A DNA stretch of 64,000 nt from Dyella sp. OK004 (lineage in GTDB: Bacteria > Pseudomonadota > Gammaproteobacteria > Xanthomonadales > Rhodanobacteraceae), in assembly GCF_900114495.1 (NCBI RefSeq), contig NZ_FOZI01000005.1, forward strand, positions 310,001-374,000, written 5' to 3'. Made by a program: the position numbers and the translations under genes. Numbering within the stretch: position 1 is the stretch's first letter; the number at the start of each line of letters is the position of its first letter. Below are positions 45,487 through 53,816 of the stretch, piece after piece. The notes under the pieces were generated by a model, which made no database searches, had not been told where the DNA came from, and saw nothing but the letters and a program-made list of their open reading frames with translations.

Positions 45487-47046
45487 CTATGTGTTATCCG
45501 CCCACACGCTATTCGCGTCTCCCTGCAACGCACGCTTTCTACTTGCCCGCGCAAGCCACGCGAAGCCGACACCCAGGGCGATGCCGGTGAGGTCTACGCT
45601 GAATACGGCAAGGGTTTGCGGTGTCCATGGGGTGGACCATGCGGCTGTGTTGCGGATGAGGTCGAAGCTGGCCACGGCTATGTAGGCGGCGGCGGTGATC
45701 AGCAGCAGTTCGCTGGCGGCGCGGGTGATGGGGCGCAGGCAGGTGTAGGCGATGGCGAGTGCTGCGCTGCCGTAGCATGCGGCGTTTTGTAGTGGGGCGG
45801 GATGGATGCCTGCGCTGTCTGCGATGGCGGTGGCGGCAAAGGCGGCGGCGATGCCGAGGCAGGTGCCGATGCACACGCCTAGTGTGGCTCTGGCCATCAC
45901 CAGTGTCTTGAGTGGTTGCTCTGGCTGTCTGCGTTTGCGGCGCGATTCGATCCACAGCAGGTTGCCGGAGTAGAACAGGAAGGCGCAGGCGAGGCCGAGG
46001 ATGAAGTAGAGCCATTGCAAGGCGCGGCCGCCGAAGCTGCCGAAGTGCAGGGCGTAGATGGAGGCGTTGGTGAGGCCGTTGGTGCTGTGGGTATCGCCGA
46101 CGTGTTTTTCCAGCACTTCGCCGGTGGCGCCGCGCAGGGCGATGGTGCCGTAGGTGCCGATGGTGTGTTGGGAGAGGCCTCGCACTTGCACCAGGGCGTT
46201 GGCATCGCCGTAGTGGTCGAAGTGGATGTAGTCGGGTTCGAAGGTGGTGACGCCGGTGGCGAGGGCGGCGGCTCTGGCGCATGCGACGAGCTCATCTACC
46301 GGCAACGTGGGTGCGCTGTGGCCGCTGGCTTCGACGATGGGAGCGGTGGCGATGGCTTTGGCGAAGGCGTCGTTGAGCTTGCCGTCGAAAGCGATCAGGT
46401 TGAGGGCGGCGAACAGCGGTACGAACAGGCACATCAGGGCGCCGGTGACGGCGAAGATGATGTGGAACGGCAGGCTGAGTACGCCGATGACGTTGTGGGC
46501 GTCTTGCCATAGCCGCTTGAGGTTGCGGCCGGGGCGTAGCGCGAACAGGTCGCCGAGCAATTGCGGCAGATGGATCAGCAGGCCGGATATCAACGCGAGG
46601 CCATAGATCACGCTGACGATGCCCATCAGGTACAGGCCGACCACCGGAATGCCGAGCGAATCGTGCAGTGCATAGACGAAGTCCGCGAGGTTGCCGCGCG
46701 TGGCGCCTTCGTCGTCGGTGGGGTGTTCCAGTGCGTCGGCAGTGGCGAAGTGGGCCTCGCCATCGTTCCAGTACACGTAGGGCGCCTGCGAGGTGACTGG
46801 CGGCGGAAGCACCACGCCGAAGTCCGTGCCGGCCTTGGGGTGGGTCTGCAGCAGTCGGTCGATCAGTGTTTGCAGCGGGACTTCTTTGGCGGGCGTGCTG
46901 CGCCAGGGTGGGTTCTGCCATAGCGCGATGTCGTGATGGAACACGGTGAGTGCGCCGGCGTAGAAAGCGACGAACAGCGCGAAACCGGCGAGCAGGCCGG
47001 TCCAGGTGTGTACGGTCTGGAAGGTGCGGATGGTGGAGGATTTCAT
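45487..47046 (-). CDS. PepSY-associated transmembrane protein of a siderophore-uptake operon
   Basis: This 519-residue inner-membrane protein is of the PepSY_TM family. The N-terminus (FQTVHTWTGLLAGFALFVAFYAGALTVFHHDI) is the usual first helix with conserved His. Further helices lie around LYLMGIVSVIYGLALISGLLIHL, HNVIGVLSLPFHIIFAVTGALMCLF and LQWLYFILGLACAFLFYSGNLLW, with three more helices at the C-terminus. Such proteins beside siderophore receptors are thought to help ferric-siderophore reduction or uptake. The start is chosen at MKSSTIRTFQ; a longer frame would overlap two upstream genes. It is the last gene of the four-gene minus-strand operon. The 3' third is C/A-rich on the coding strand. 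Confidence 0.87.
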   Translation of the reverse strand: MKSSTIRTFQTVHTWTGLLAGFALFVAFYAGALTVFHHDIALWQNPPWRSTPAKEVPLQTLIDRLLQTHPKAGTDFGVVLPPPVTSQAPYVYWNDGEAHFATADALEHPTDDEGATRGNLADFVYALHDSLGIPVVGLYLMGIVSVIYGLALISGLLIHLPQLLGDLFALRPGRNLKRLWQDAHNVIGVLSLPFHIIFAVTGALMCLFVPLFAALNLIAFDGKLNDAFAKAIATAPIVEASGHSAPTLPVDELVACARAAALATGVTTFEPDYIHFDHYGDANALVQVRGLSQHTIGTYGTIALRGATGEVLEKHVGDTHSTNGLTNASIYALHFGSFGGRALQWLYFILGLACAFLFYSGNLLWIESRRKRRQPEQPLKTLVMARATLGVCIGTCLGIAAAFAATAIADSAGIHPAPLQNAACYGSAALAIAYTCLRPITRAASELLLITAAAYIAVASFDLIRNTAAWSTPWTPQTLAVFSVDLTGIALGVGFAWLARASRKRALQGDANSVWADNT

Positions 47047-47054
47047 CGATGCGC

Positions 47055-47315
47055 TCAGCCGGCGGCGAGGTGGCGCGAGAGCCACAGCAAGGCGAAGATC
47101 AGCGCATTGGCCGCGCCCAGCGTGAGCCAGGCACGCGTGCCGTTGCGGAATAAATAGCTGCCGATCATCACCCCGGCCCATAGCGGGAAAAACAACAGCA
47201 ATACGGGGATCAGCCAGGTCTGGCCGTGGTCGGGAAGCCAGTGCAGCACGAGGGCCAGTAGCAGTCCTGACAACGGAAAGCCGGCCAGCGTGCCGGCGAG
47301 GCAGCGCGCGATCAT
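47055..47315 (-). CDS. DUF3649-like small membrane protein
   Basis: This 86-residue protein has about three hydrophobic helices (LAGTLAGFPLSGLLLALVLHWL, TWLIPVLLLFFPLWAGVMIGSYLF, AWLTLGAANALIFALLWLS). In Pseudomonas and Xanthomonas iron-uptake operons a DUF3649 protein sits between the receptor/DUF3325 genes and the PepSY gene, as here. The start overlaps the DUF3325 stop (ATGA), implying coupling; the PepSY gene begins eight bases after its stop. Function unknown; a helper in ferric-siderophore processing is inferred from position. Confidence 0.72.
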   Translation of the reverse strand: MIARCLAGTLAGFPLSGLLLALVLHWLPDHGQTWLIPVLLLFFPLWAGVMIGSYLFRNGTRAWLTLGAANALIFALLWLSRHLAAG

Positions 47316-47584
47316 CGATCCGCCCCGCGTTCGCGTGGCGGGGGGACGCGCCATGCCAGATACGGCAACACCACGCAGCCAATCATCAATGTCGTGAGCG
47401 CCGCCATGATGCCCGGACCGACTCCGGCCGCATCGATCCATGCGGCCAACCCACCCGCCACACATGTCACCGCCGACCAGCGCGCATAAGCCGGCAGCGG
47501 TGTGGTGCGTAGCCGCTGCTGCGGGCTGGCGAGATACAACAGCAGCGTGCCGGCAATGCAGAACAGCGTGGCGAGCAGGGCCAT
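47312..47584 (-). CDS. DUF3325-like small membrane protein
   Basis: This 90-residue protein has three predicted membrane segments. The LLLYLASPQQRLRTTPLPAYARW opening and GIMAALTTLMIGCVVLPYLAW ending are characteristic of DUF3325. These proteins are regularly encoded directly after siderophore receptors. It begins 13 bases after the receptor stop and overlaps the next gene by four bases. Biochemical role unknown. Confidence 0.76.
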   Translation of the reverse strand: MALLATLFCIAGTLLLYLASPQQRLRTTPLPAYARWSAVTCVAGGLAAWIDAAGVGPGIMAALTTLMIGCVVLPYLAWRVPPPRERGADR

Positions 47585-47597
47585 GGGTATCCGCGCC

Positions 47598-49823
47598 TTA
47601 GAACCGGTAGGTCACGTTCAATTGCCAGTTCGTCGGCGCGCCGTAGTAACCCTGCGCCCAATACAGACTGGTGATGTATTTGCGGTTGGTGAGGTTGTCG
47701 GCGTTGAGCGTGGCGCTCCATGATGGGCTGAAGTCGTAGTTCGCCATCAGCCCGAGCAGGGCGTAGCTGCCCTGGCGGGTATAGATCTCGCGGCCCTGCG
47801 TATCCAGGACGCCCTGGTCGCGCACGATCTGGTCCTGCCAGCGCAGCGTGCCGCCTACTTTGAGTCCGGGAATCCACGGCATGCGATAGGTGGTGGTGAG
47901 GCGCAGCGTGCGGCGCGGTACATAGGTGCGCACGCTGTGTTCCTGTGGGTCTTCGATGCGCAGCTGGGTGTAGCCGGCACTCGCTTCCCAGTTCGGTGTG
48001 AGGCTGCCGGCGACGTCGAACTCGTAGCCGGTGGAGGTGGCATTGATGCCGCGATAGTAGCTCTGCCCAGTGGTTGGGTTGATACCCATCGATTCGGCGT
48101 AGTTGTTCTGGCGTGAGCGGAACACGGCGAACGAGGCGTTGAGGCGCTGGTTCATCCATGCGCCCTTGATGCCGGCCTCCACGTTGTCGCCGGTGACTGG
48201 GTCGAGCACGCGATTGCTGATGTCCACCTGCGTCTGCGGGTTGAAGATCTTGGCGTAGCTGGCGTACAGCGAGTAATGCGCGTTGAGGTCGTACACCGCA
48301 CCGGCGAACGGAGTGGACTTGGTTTTCTCGTAGGCGCTCGGCACACCGTAGTTCTGGCCAGTGCTGCGGATATGGGTGAGGCTGGTGCCGGTGATGAGCT
48401 TGAGCTCATCGGTGAGATTCCAGCGCGCAGTGGCGTACGCGCTGCGGCGGCGGATATGGAACTGCGCACCCTGGAACGAGGCATCGAACGAAGGCTTGGG
48501 GTAGTTGCCGGTCCAGGCCCACAGGCTGGGCAACGGCGTACCGATATCAGCGGAGTAGCCGGAGAGTTGATCCACATCGCTCTTGCCCGCGTTTACACCG
48601 AGCACCAGCTGATGTTCGCGGCCGGCGAGGGTGAATGGCCCGCTGGCATAGAGGTCGGCGTAGTACTGCTTCTCGGTGCTGGTGTAGCGCGAGGGATAGC
48701 TGTACAGGCCGAGTCCGGTCGCCACATCGGGCGTGCCGTAGACGTAGAACAGTTCGCTGTTGTTGGTGAGGCGGCGATAGTTGAGCGCTGCCTTGAGATT
48801 CCAGCCGCTGCCGAAGTCGTGCGACAGCGCCAGGAACGACTGCGTGTTGGTGGAATTCCAGTGCGCCCAATCCGTCGAGGTGCTGGTGGAACGCCGGTAG
48901 TCGGTCGGCGTACCGTCGGTGTTGTACAGCGGCAGTGCGCCCCACATCGGGTTGCGCGGCGAATTCTTCTGCCAGGTGAGGCCGGCGGAGAGCAAGGTGT
49001 TGGCGCCAAGATCCGCTTCCAGCATGCCGGCGGCGATCTTTTTGCGCATGGAGTAGCGATCCAGATAGCTGTCGCTGTCCTGATCGGCGAGCACCAGGCG
49101 GCCGCGAACGCTGGCCGACTTGTTGAGCGGACCGGAGAGATCGCCGTCGAGGCGGCGATGGTTCCAACTGCCCACCGTGGCGCTCACGCTGCCTTGCAGA
49201 TCCGCCGTGGGCCGCTTGCGCACGAAGTTGATGGTGGCCGACGGGTTGCCCGTGAAGGAGAGCAGGCCGTTGGCGCCGCGCAGCACTTCGATATGGTCGT
49301 AGATGGCGGTATCGATATCGCCTTCCTGCTGGCCGTTGGCGAAGGGCAGGCCGAGGCCGTCGGTGAGGAAGTTGGTGATGTCGAAGCCGCGCGCGGTGTA
49401 GTAGGTGCGGTCGGTTTCGATCTTCTCCACGTTGATGCCGGTGCTGCGCGCGAGCACGTCGTTGACGCTGGTGAGGCCGAAGTCATCCATCTGTGTGCGG
49501 GTGATTACGCTCACCGATTGCGGTGTTTCGCGTAGCGACAGTGGCAGTCGTGTGGCGCCGCTGGCGACCGGTGTGGTGTACGAGCCGGTGCCTTCCGTGC
49601 TGTTGCGATCGATGTTGGCGGTCGCGACGACGCCTTCCAGGTTGGTGACGTGTTCCGCTTTCGTCGCATTGCGGTGCTTGTTCACGGCGTCGTTGTCTTC
49701 GGCCGTGGGTTGCTCGGTGGCGAGGGCGGAGAACGACAGCAGGCACGACAGCACCAGCAGGTTGCGATGAAGCGTTTGAGGGGCAAAACGGGAACGTCGA
49801 CGGGTAGGCATGTGGCCGGCCAC
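47598..49823 (-). CDS. TonB-dependent siderophore receptor (FhuE/FoxA-like)
   Basis: This 741-residue outer-membrane receptor has a signal peptide (LLVLSCLLSFSALA), then EGVVATANIDRNSTEGTGSYT. The siderophore-type plug reads LPLSLRETPQSVSVITRTQMDDFGLTSVNDVLARSTGINV, followed by RGFDITNFLTDGLG and VLRGANGLLSFTGNPSATINFVRKRPT. The C-terminus NLTNRKYITSLYWAQGYYGAPTNWQLNVTYRF ends in Phe. The plug is that of ferric-hydroxamate/coprogen-type receptors; the actual siderophore is unknown. GTG at 49823 has AAGGAAG five bases upstream; an ATG at 49811 is the alternative. A Fur box lies about 100 bases upstream, so iron repression is expected. Confidence 0.92.
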   Translation of the reverse strand: MAGHMPTRRRSRFAPQTLHRNLLVLSCLLSFSALATEQPTAEDNDAVNKHRNATKAEHVTNLEGVVATANIDRNSTEGTGSYTTPVASGATRLPLSLRETPQSVSVITRTQMDDFGLTSVNDVLARSTGINVEKIETDRTYYTARGFDITNFLTDGLGLPFANGQQEGDIDTAIYDHIEVLRGANGLLSFTGNPSATINFVRKRPTADLQGSVSATVGSWNHRRLDGDLSGPLNKSASVRGRLVLADQDSDSYLDRYSMRKKIAAGMLEADLGANTLLSAGLTWQKNSPRNPMWGALPLYNTDGTPTDYRRSTSTSTDWAHWNSTNTQSFLALSHDFGSGWNLKAALNYRRLTNNSELFYVYGTPDVATGLGLYSYPSRYTSTEKQYYADLYASGPFTLAGREHQLVLGVNAGKSDVDQLSGYSADIGTPLPSLWAWTGNYPKPSFDASFQGAQFHIRRRSAYATARWNLTDELKLITGTSLTHIRSTGQNYGVPSAYEKTKSTPFAGAVYDLNAHYSLYASYAKIFNPQTQVDISNRVLDPVTGDNVEAGIKGAWMNQRLNASFAVFRSRQNNYAESMGINPTTGQSYYRGINATSTGYEFDVAGSLTPNWEASAGYTQLRIEDPQEHSVRTYVPRRTLRLTTTYRMPWIPGLKVGGTLRWQDQIVRDQGVLDTQGREIYTRQGSYALLGLMANYDFSPSWSATLNADNLTNRKYITSLYWAQGYYGAPTNWQLNVTYRF

Positions 49824-49924
49824 AGGGCTTCCTTGGTGCGATGGCTCTTGGCGGGAGGCATCGAAGGGGAGGGAGCGGCTGGGTCGACGGGGGGGCGACG
49901 TGGCGTGCTGGTGCGTTGGATCTA

Positions 49925-49943
49925 GATGATAATAATTCTTATC
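49925..49943. promoter_or_regulatory. Fur box upstream of the siderophore receptor operon
   Basis: GATGATAATAATTCTTATC matches the 19-base E. coli Fur consensus at 15 positions, including both outer GAT and ATC ends. It lies about 100 bases upstream of the receptor start. Repression by iron-loaded Fur is the expected control of this operon. Confidence 0.82.
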
Positions 49944-49974
49944 TTGTCATGTGGGCAAGAGTGGGCATGCTCCC

Positions 49975-50190
49975 TACTCGTCATTCCGGCGAAGGCCGGA
50001 ATCCAGTGGCGTTGTCGCTCGGTTGTCGCGTCTGCGTGCCCGGGCTCGCCTGCGGCGGGCTTCCGAACCGCTGCCGCGGTCCGGGTCACTTTCTCTTTGC
50101 TGGCCCAAAGAGAAAGTAACCAAAGAGAAATGGCCTGAAGAGCGGACCGTGCGCTTCGTAGCTACGCCTTTTCCAGTGTCAGGCGTCGGG
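49975..50190 (+). repeat. Composite intergenic repeat A, copy 5
   Basis: Same modules and hairpin as copies 1, 2 and 4, ending at CCAGTGTCAGGCGTCGGG. Downstream (about 50210-50262) is a decayed counterpart of the right half of the branched structure at 35882-35984. Confidence 0.87.
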
Positions 50191-50271
50191 ATGATTTTCT
50201 TCGAAGCCTTTCCGTCCAGCCCTCGCCGCAAAGAGGACCCGTTACGGGCTCGCTTCGCATCGACAGCGCGC

Positions 50272-50298
50272 GGTAAGAGCGCACCCTGTGCGCGATGC
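50272..50298. repeat. REP-like repeat family B, copy 5 (single core)
   Basis: GTAAGAGCGCACCCTGTGCG is followed by CGATGC, with no inverted partner. It lies 15 bases before the phnM stop codon. Confidence 0.75.
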
Positions 50299-50312
50299 TT
50301 TTGCGAAGCGAC

Positions 50313-51455
50313 TCAGAACGACCGATTGCCGCTCACCCACACGTTGCGCACGATGGGTAAGCCGTCGACGGTATGCATGCGTACGAGGTCGGCGCGCAGG
50401 CCGGTTTTCAGTTCGCCGCGGTCTTTGAAGCCGAGCGCGCGGGCTGGGTTGGAGGAGACGGTGGCGATGGCGCGTGGCATGGACCAGCCGGCTTGTGTGT
50501 GTAGCAGGAAGGCGCCGTGCAGGAGGCTGGCGGGGACGTAGTCGGAGGAGAGCATGTCGAGGCTGCCGGCTTCGGCCAGGGTCAGTGCGGCGACGTTGCC
50601 GGAGTGGGAGCCGCCGCGTACGACGTTGGGTGCGCCCATGACGGTGGTTAGGCCGAGTTTGCGTGCGGCGTCGGCGGCTTCGCGGGTGGTGGGGAATTCG
50701 GAAATGCTGACGCCGATGCGGTGGGCGTGTTCGACCTGGGTGGTGTCGGTGTCGTCGTGGCTGGCGAGCACGATGTCCTGGCCTTCCACCATCGCCAGTA
50801 CGGCTTTCTCGTGACGCGCGCTGTAGGTGGCCTGTTGTTCGACGCGCTGCTTCACGACGTTGTCAAATTCGTGCTCGGTCCAGCTTGTGTGATTCTTGCT
50901 GTAGTACTTGCGGTACTGCTGGATGTCGCGGTACTGGCGCTGGCCGGGTGTGTGATCCATCAGCGAAATCAGGCGTACGCTGCTGTGGCGCATCAGCGGT
51001 TCCAGCGCTTCGATCAGGCGCGGGTAGGCGAGTTCGCAGCGCAGGTGGATCCAGTGGTCGGCGCGCAGGGCGCCGCTGTTCTGACCGGCGAGGATGGCGT
51101 CATAGGTGCTGCGCAAGGTTTCGATGCGCACGCTTTCCTCTTCGAGGTCGCCGACGGAGAGCGCGTCGAACACAGTGGTGATGCCGGCGGCGACGACTTG
51201 CGCATCGTGCGTGAGCACGGCCGGCAGCGATGGCCACAGCACACCCGCTCGTGGCATCAGATGCTTTTCCAGGTTATCGGTGTGCAGCTCGATCAGGCCG
51301 GGGATGACGTAGTCGCCCTCGCAGTCGATGGCGCCCGGCGCCTGGGTGGCGCCTTCGTCGATCAGGCGGATAAAGCCGTTGCGGGCGATCAGCGTGCCGT
51401 GCAGCACGCGGTCGTTGAGCACGATGTTGGCGTTGGTCAGGACTAAGTCGTTCAT
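50313..51455 (-). CDS. phnM: PhnM, ribose-1-phosphonate triphosphate hydrolase of the C-P lyase pathway
   Basis: This 380-residue amidohydrolase-fold enzyme removes pyrophosphate from alpha-D-ribose 1-phosphonate 5-triphosphate to give the C-P lyase substrate. Evident features are the metal-site GLIELHTDNLEKHLMPRAGVLWP (about 52-74), SLMDHTPGQRQYRDIQQY (about 162-179), LASHDDTDTTQVEHAHRIGV and MGAPNVVRGGSHSGNVAALTLAEAGSLDMLSSDYVPASLL. The start MNDLVLTNANIVL was chosen; a longer open frame runs back through phnL and was rejected. It is last in the phnGHIJKLM run, 35 bases after phnL. Confidence 0.94.
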   Translation of the reverse strand: MNDLVLTNANIVLNDRVLHGTLIARNGFIRLIDEGATQAPGAIDCEGDYVIPGLIELHTDNLEKHLMPRAGVLWPSLPAVLTHDAQVVAAGITTVFDALSVGDLEEESVRIETLRSTYDAILAGQNSGALRADHWIHLRCELAYPRLIEALEPLMRHSSVRLISLMDHTPGQRQYRDIQQYRKYYSKNHTSWTEHEFDNVVKQRVEQQATYSARHEKAVLAMVEGQDIVLASHDDTDTTQVEHAHRIGVSISEFPTTREAADAARKLGLTTVMGAPNVVRGGSHSGNVAALTLAEAGSLDMLSSDYVPASLLHGAFLLHTQAGWSMPRAIATVSSNPARALGFKDRGELKTGLRADLVRMHTVDGLPIVRNVWVSGNRSF

Positions 51456-51490
51456 GGGATCGTCGGTATGGGTTCGTCGATTGGATGGAT

Positions 51491-52204
51491 TCAGGCCAGT
51501 GCCATCGGGCGCATCGGAAATAGACGCGTGGCAACGCGGTCGCGCATGTCCTCGTCGTGGAAGATGCCGAGCACGGCGGCGCCGGCGTGGCGAGCTTCCT
51601 CCAGCAATTGGGCGACGACCTGGCGGTTTTCGGCGTCGAGTGAGGCGGTGGGTTCGTCCAGCAGCAGCAGCGGGCGATGCACGATCAGTCCGCGCGCGAT
51701 GTTCACGCGCTGCTGCTCGCCGCCGGAGAAAGTGCCCGGCGGCAGCGGCCACAGGCGCTCCGGCACGTTCAGCCGGTGCAGCAGTGCGCCGGCACGCTGC
51801 CGCGCTTCTTCTACCGCGACGCCGGCACCGATCAGCGGTTCGGCGACGATATCCAGTGCCTGCACGCGCGGGATCACGCGCAGGAACTGGCTGACGTAGC
51901 CAAGCGTGCGGCGCCGCACATCCAGGACTTGATGCGGCGTAGCCTCGGCCAGATCGAGCCACTCGCCGGCGTGGCGCACACGCACCGCGCCGCGGCTGCT
52001 GCGGTAGTTGGCGTAGATCACCCGCAGCAAGGTGCTTTTGCCGGCGCCGGAGGGACCAGACAGCACCACGCATTCGCCAGCATGCAGAGTGAGCTCGATG
52101 CCATCGAGCACATCCAGCCGGGTGTCGTGCTGCTGATGCAGTTCGAAGGACTTGGCCAGTCCGCGGAGTTCGAGCATGGCCGGTGAAGAGAGGGAAGCGG
52201 TCAT
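51491..52204 (-). CDS. phnL: PhnL, ABC-type ATPase of the C-P lyase complex
   Basis: This 237-residue ABC ATPase has Walker A GPSGAGKSTLLR (about 49-60), signature TFSGGEQQRVNIARGLIV (about 158-175) and Walker B LLLLDEPTASLD (about 179-190). PhnL with PhnGHIJ is needed to build ribose phosphonate triphosphate from ATP and a phosphonate; it does not transport. It overlaps phnK by four bases (ATGA). Confidence 0.94.
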   Translation of the reverse strand: MTASLSSPAMLELRGLAKSFELHQQHDTRLDVLDGIELTLHAGECVVLSGPSGAGKSTLLRVIYANYRSSRGAVRVRHAGEWLDLAEATPHQVLDVRRRTLGYVSQFLRVIPRVQALDIVAEPLIGAGVAVEEARQRAGALLHRLNVPERLWPLPPGTFSGGEQQRVNIARGLIVHRPLLLLDEPTASLDAENRQVVAQLLEEARHAGAAVLGIFHDEDMRDRVATRLFPMRPMALA

Positions 52205-52971
52205 GTGGTGAGCACCGAGGAAACGAGCAATTGGGTGTAGGGATGCTGCGGGTCGTCCAGGATCTGGTCGGTGAGGCCGCTTTCCACCACGCGGCCGCCC
52301 TGCATCACCAGCGTGCGTGCGGCGAGTAGGCGCGCCACAGCGAGATCGTGGGTGACCATGATCGCGGCGAGCCCCAGTTCGTTGACCAGCCGGCGCAGCA
52401 GGTCGAGGATGCGCGCCTGCACCGACACATCGAGGCCGGCCGTGGGCTCGTCCATGAACACCAGCCGCGGTTGCGTCACCAGGGTGCGGGCGATCTGCAG
52501 GCGCTGCTGCATGCCGCCAGAGAAGCCGGTAGGTGCGTCATCGATACGCGCGGGATCGATTTCCACGCGCTCCAGCCAGCCGCGTGCGATGTCGCGCAGG
52601 CGGCCATAGTCGCGCTGGCCCAGTGCCATCAAGCGCTCGGCGACGTTGGCGCCGGCGCTGACGTTGAGGCGCAGGCCGTCGCGCGGATTCTGCGTGACGA
52701 AACCCCATTCCTCGCGAGCGAGGCGGCGGCGGTCGGCTTCGCTCAGCGCGCCGAGATCGAGCCAGTCGCCGTTCTTTTGGTGGTAGCGGACCGCGCCGGA
52801 GGTGGGAGCCAGTTGCGCCGCCACGGTGTTGAGCAGGGTCGATTTGCCCGAACCGGATTCGCCGACGATGCACAGCAGTTCGCCCGGATGCAGGTCGAAG
52901 CTGACGTCTTCGCAGCCGATGCGGCGGCCGTAGCGATGGCTCAGTGCGCGCACTTGAAGGAGGGCGCTCAT
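52201..52971 (-). CDS. phnK: PhnK, ABC-type ATPase of the C-P lyase complex
   Basis: This 256-residue ABC ATPase has Walker A GESGSGKSTLLN (about 37-48), the GFVTQNPRDGLRLNVSAGANVAERLMALGQRDYG segment typical of PhnK (about 90-123), signature GFSGGMQQRLQIARTL and Walker B RLVFMDEPTAGLD. It binds the PhnGHIJ core in the E. coli complex. The start overlaps the phnJ stop by four bases. A longer frame runs into phnJ and was rejected. Confidence 0.94.
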   Translation of the reverse strand: MSALLQVRALSHRYGRRIGCEDVSFDLHPGELLCIVGESGSGKSTLLNTVAAQLAPTSGAVRYHQKNGDWLDLGALSEADRRRLAREEWGFVTQNPRDGLRLNVSAGANVAERLMALGQRDYGRLRDIARGWLERVEIDPARIDDAPTGFSGGMQQRLQIARTLVTQPRLVFMDEPTAGLDVSVQARILDLLRRLVNELGLAAIMVTHDLAVARLLAARTLVMQGGRVVESGLTDQILDDPQHPYTQLLVSSVLTT

Positions 52972-53816
52972 GCAGCCTCCTCGGTGGCGTCGTCGCGGCG
53001 CTGGCTGCAGTAGTCGGTATCGGAACAGACGAACATGCGCGTGCCGCGATCGTCCACCACCACTTCGTCGAGATAGCTGTCGCCGGCACCGCACAGGGCG
53101 CAGTGATGTTCCCAGCGCTGAATCTCGAACGGATGATCGTCGAAGGCCAGGCTTTCCACGCGGGTGTAGGGCGGGATCGCGTACAGGCGCTTTTCGCGGC
53201 CGGCGCCGAACAGCATCAAGGCGGGCGAGCGGTCCAGCTTGGGGTTGTCGAATTTCGGGATGGGCGAAGGCGAGGTGAGATAGCGCCCGTCCACCATCAC
53301 GGGATAGTCGTAACTGGTGGCGATGTGCCCGTATTGAGCAATGTCTTCGTACAGCTTCACGTGCATCAATCCATAGTCGGCGAGCGCATGCATGGTGCGT
53401 GTCTCTGCCTCGCGGGGTTCCAGGGTGCGCAGCGGTTCGGGTTCGGGCACCTGGAATACCAACAGCTGATCTTCTCGCAGCGGTATTTCAGGAATGCGAT
53501 GGCGGGTCTGGATCACGCTGGCGTCGGCGGTGCGCTCGGTGGTGGCCACCCCGGCCACGCGGCCGAAGAAGCGGCGGATGTTGACCGCGTTGGTGGTGTC
53601 GTCGGCACCCTGGTCGATCACTTTCAGCACGTCGTCAGGCCCGAGCAAGGCCGCCGTGACCTGGATGCCGCCGGTGCCCCAGCCGTAGGGCAGGGGCATT
53701 TCGCGGCTGCCGAACGGCACCTGGTAGCCGGGAATGGCGACGGCCTTGAGCAGGGCGCGGCGCAGCATGCGCTTGGTGTTTTCGTCGAGAAAAGCGAAGT
53801 TGTACGGCGTGCTCAT
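52968..53816 (-). CDS. phnJ: PhnJ, radical-SAM carbon-phosphorus lyase
   Basis: This 282-residue enzyme cleaves the C-P bond of ribose-1-phosphonate-5-phosphate to a hydrocarbon and cyclic ribose phosphate. The unusual iron-sulphur motif C-x2-C-x21-C-x5-C is complete: Cys 239, 242, 264 and 270, in HHCALCGAGDSY and FVCSDTDYC. The N-terminal YNFAFLDENTKRMLRRALLKAVAIPGYQVPFGSREMPLPYGWGTGGIQVTAA is near-identical in kind to known PhnJ. Overlaps of four bases with phnI and phnK indicate tight coupling. Confidence 0.96.
   Translation of the reverse strand: MSTPYNFAFLDENTKRMLRRALLKAVAIPGYQVPFGSREMPLPYGWGTGGIQVTAALLGPDDVLKVIDQGADDTTNAVNIRRFFGRVAGVATTERTADASVIQTRHRIPEIPLREDQLLVFQVPEPEPLRTLEPREAETRTMHALADYGLMHVKLYEDIAQYGHIATSYDYPVMVDGRYLTSPSPIPKFDNPKLDRSPALMLFGAGREKRLYAIPPYTRVESLAFDDHPFEIQRWEHHCALCGAGDSYLDEVVVDDRGTRMFVCSDTDYCSQRRDDATEEAA

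Larger units (their letters stand above)
49824..50312. other. Intergenic region (489 bp) with Fur box and repeat A copy 5
   Basis: No gene is seen. From left to right: a G-rich leader, the Fur box (49925-49943), repeat A copy 5 (about 49975-50190), a decayed piece of the branched tail (about 50210-50262) and a single family B core (about 50272-50298) just before the phnM stop. Confidence 0.68.

Noticed and set aside
51456-52073. N-terminal extension of phnM through phnL
   Set aside because: The sequence is Arg/Ala-rich out-of-frame translation of phnL; PhnM homology starts exactly at MNDLVLTNANIVL.
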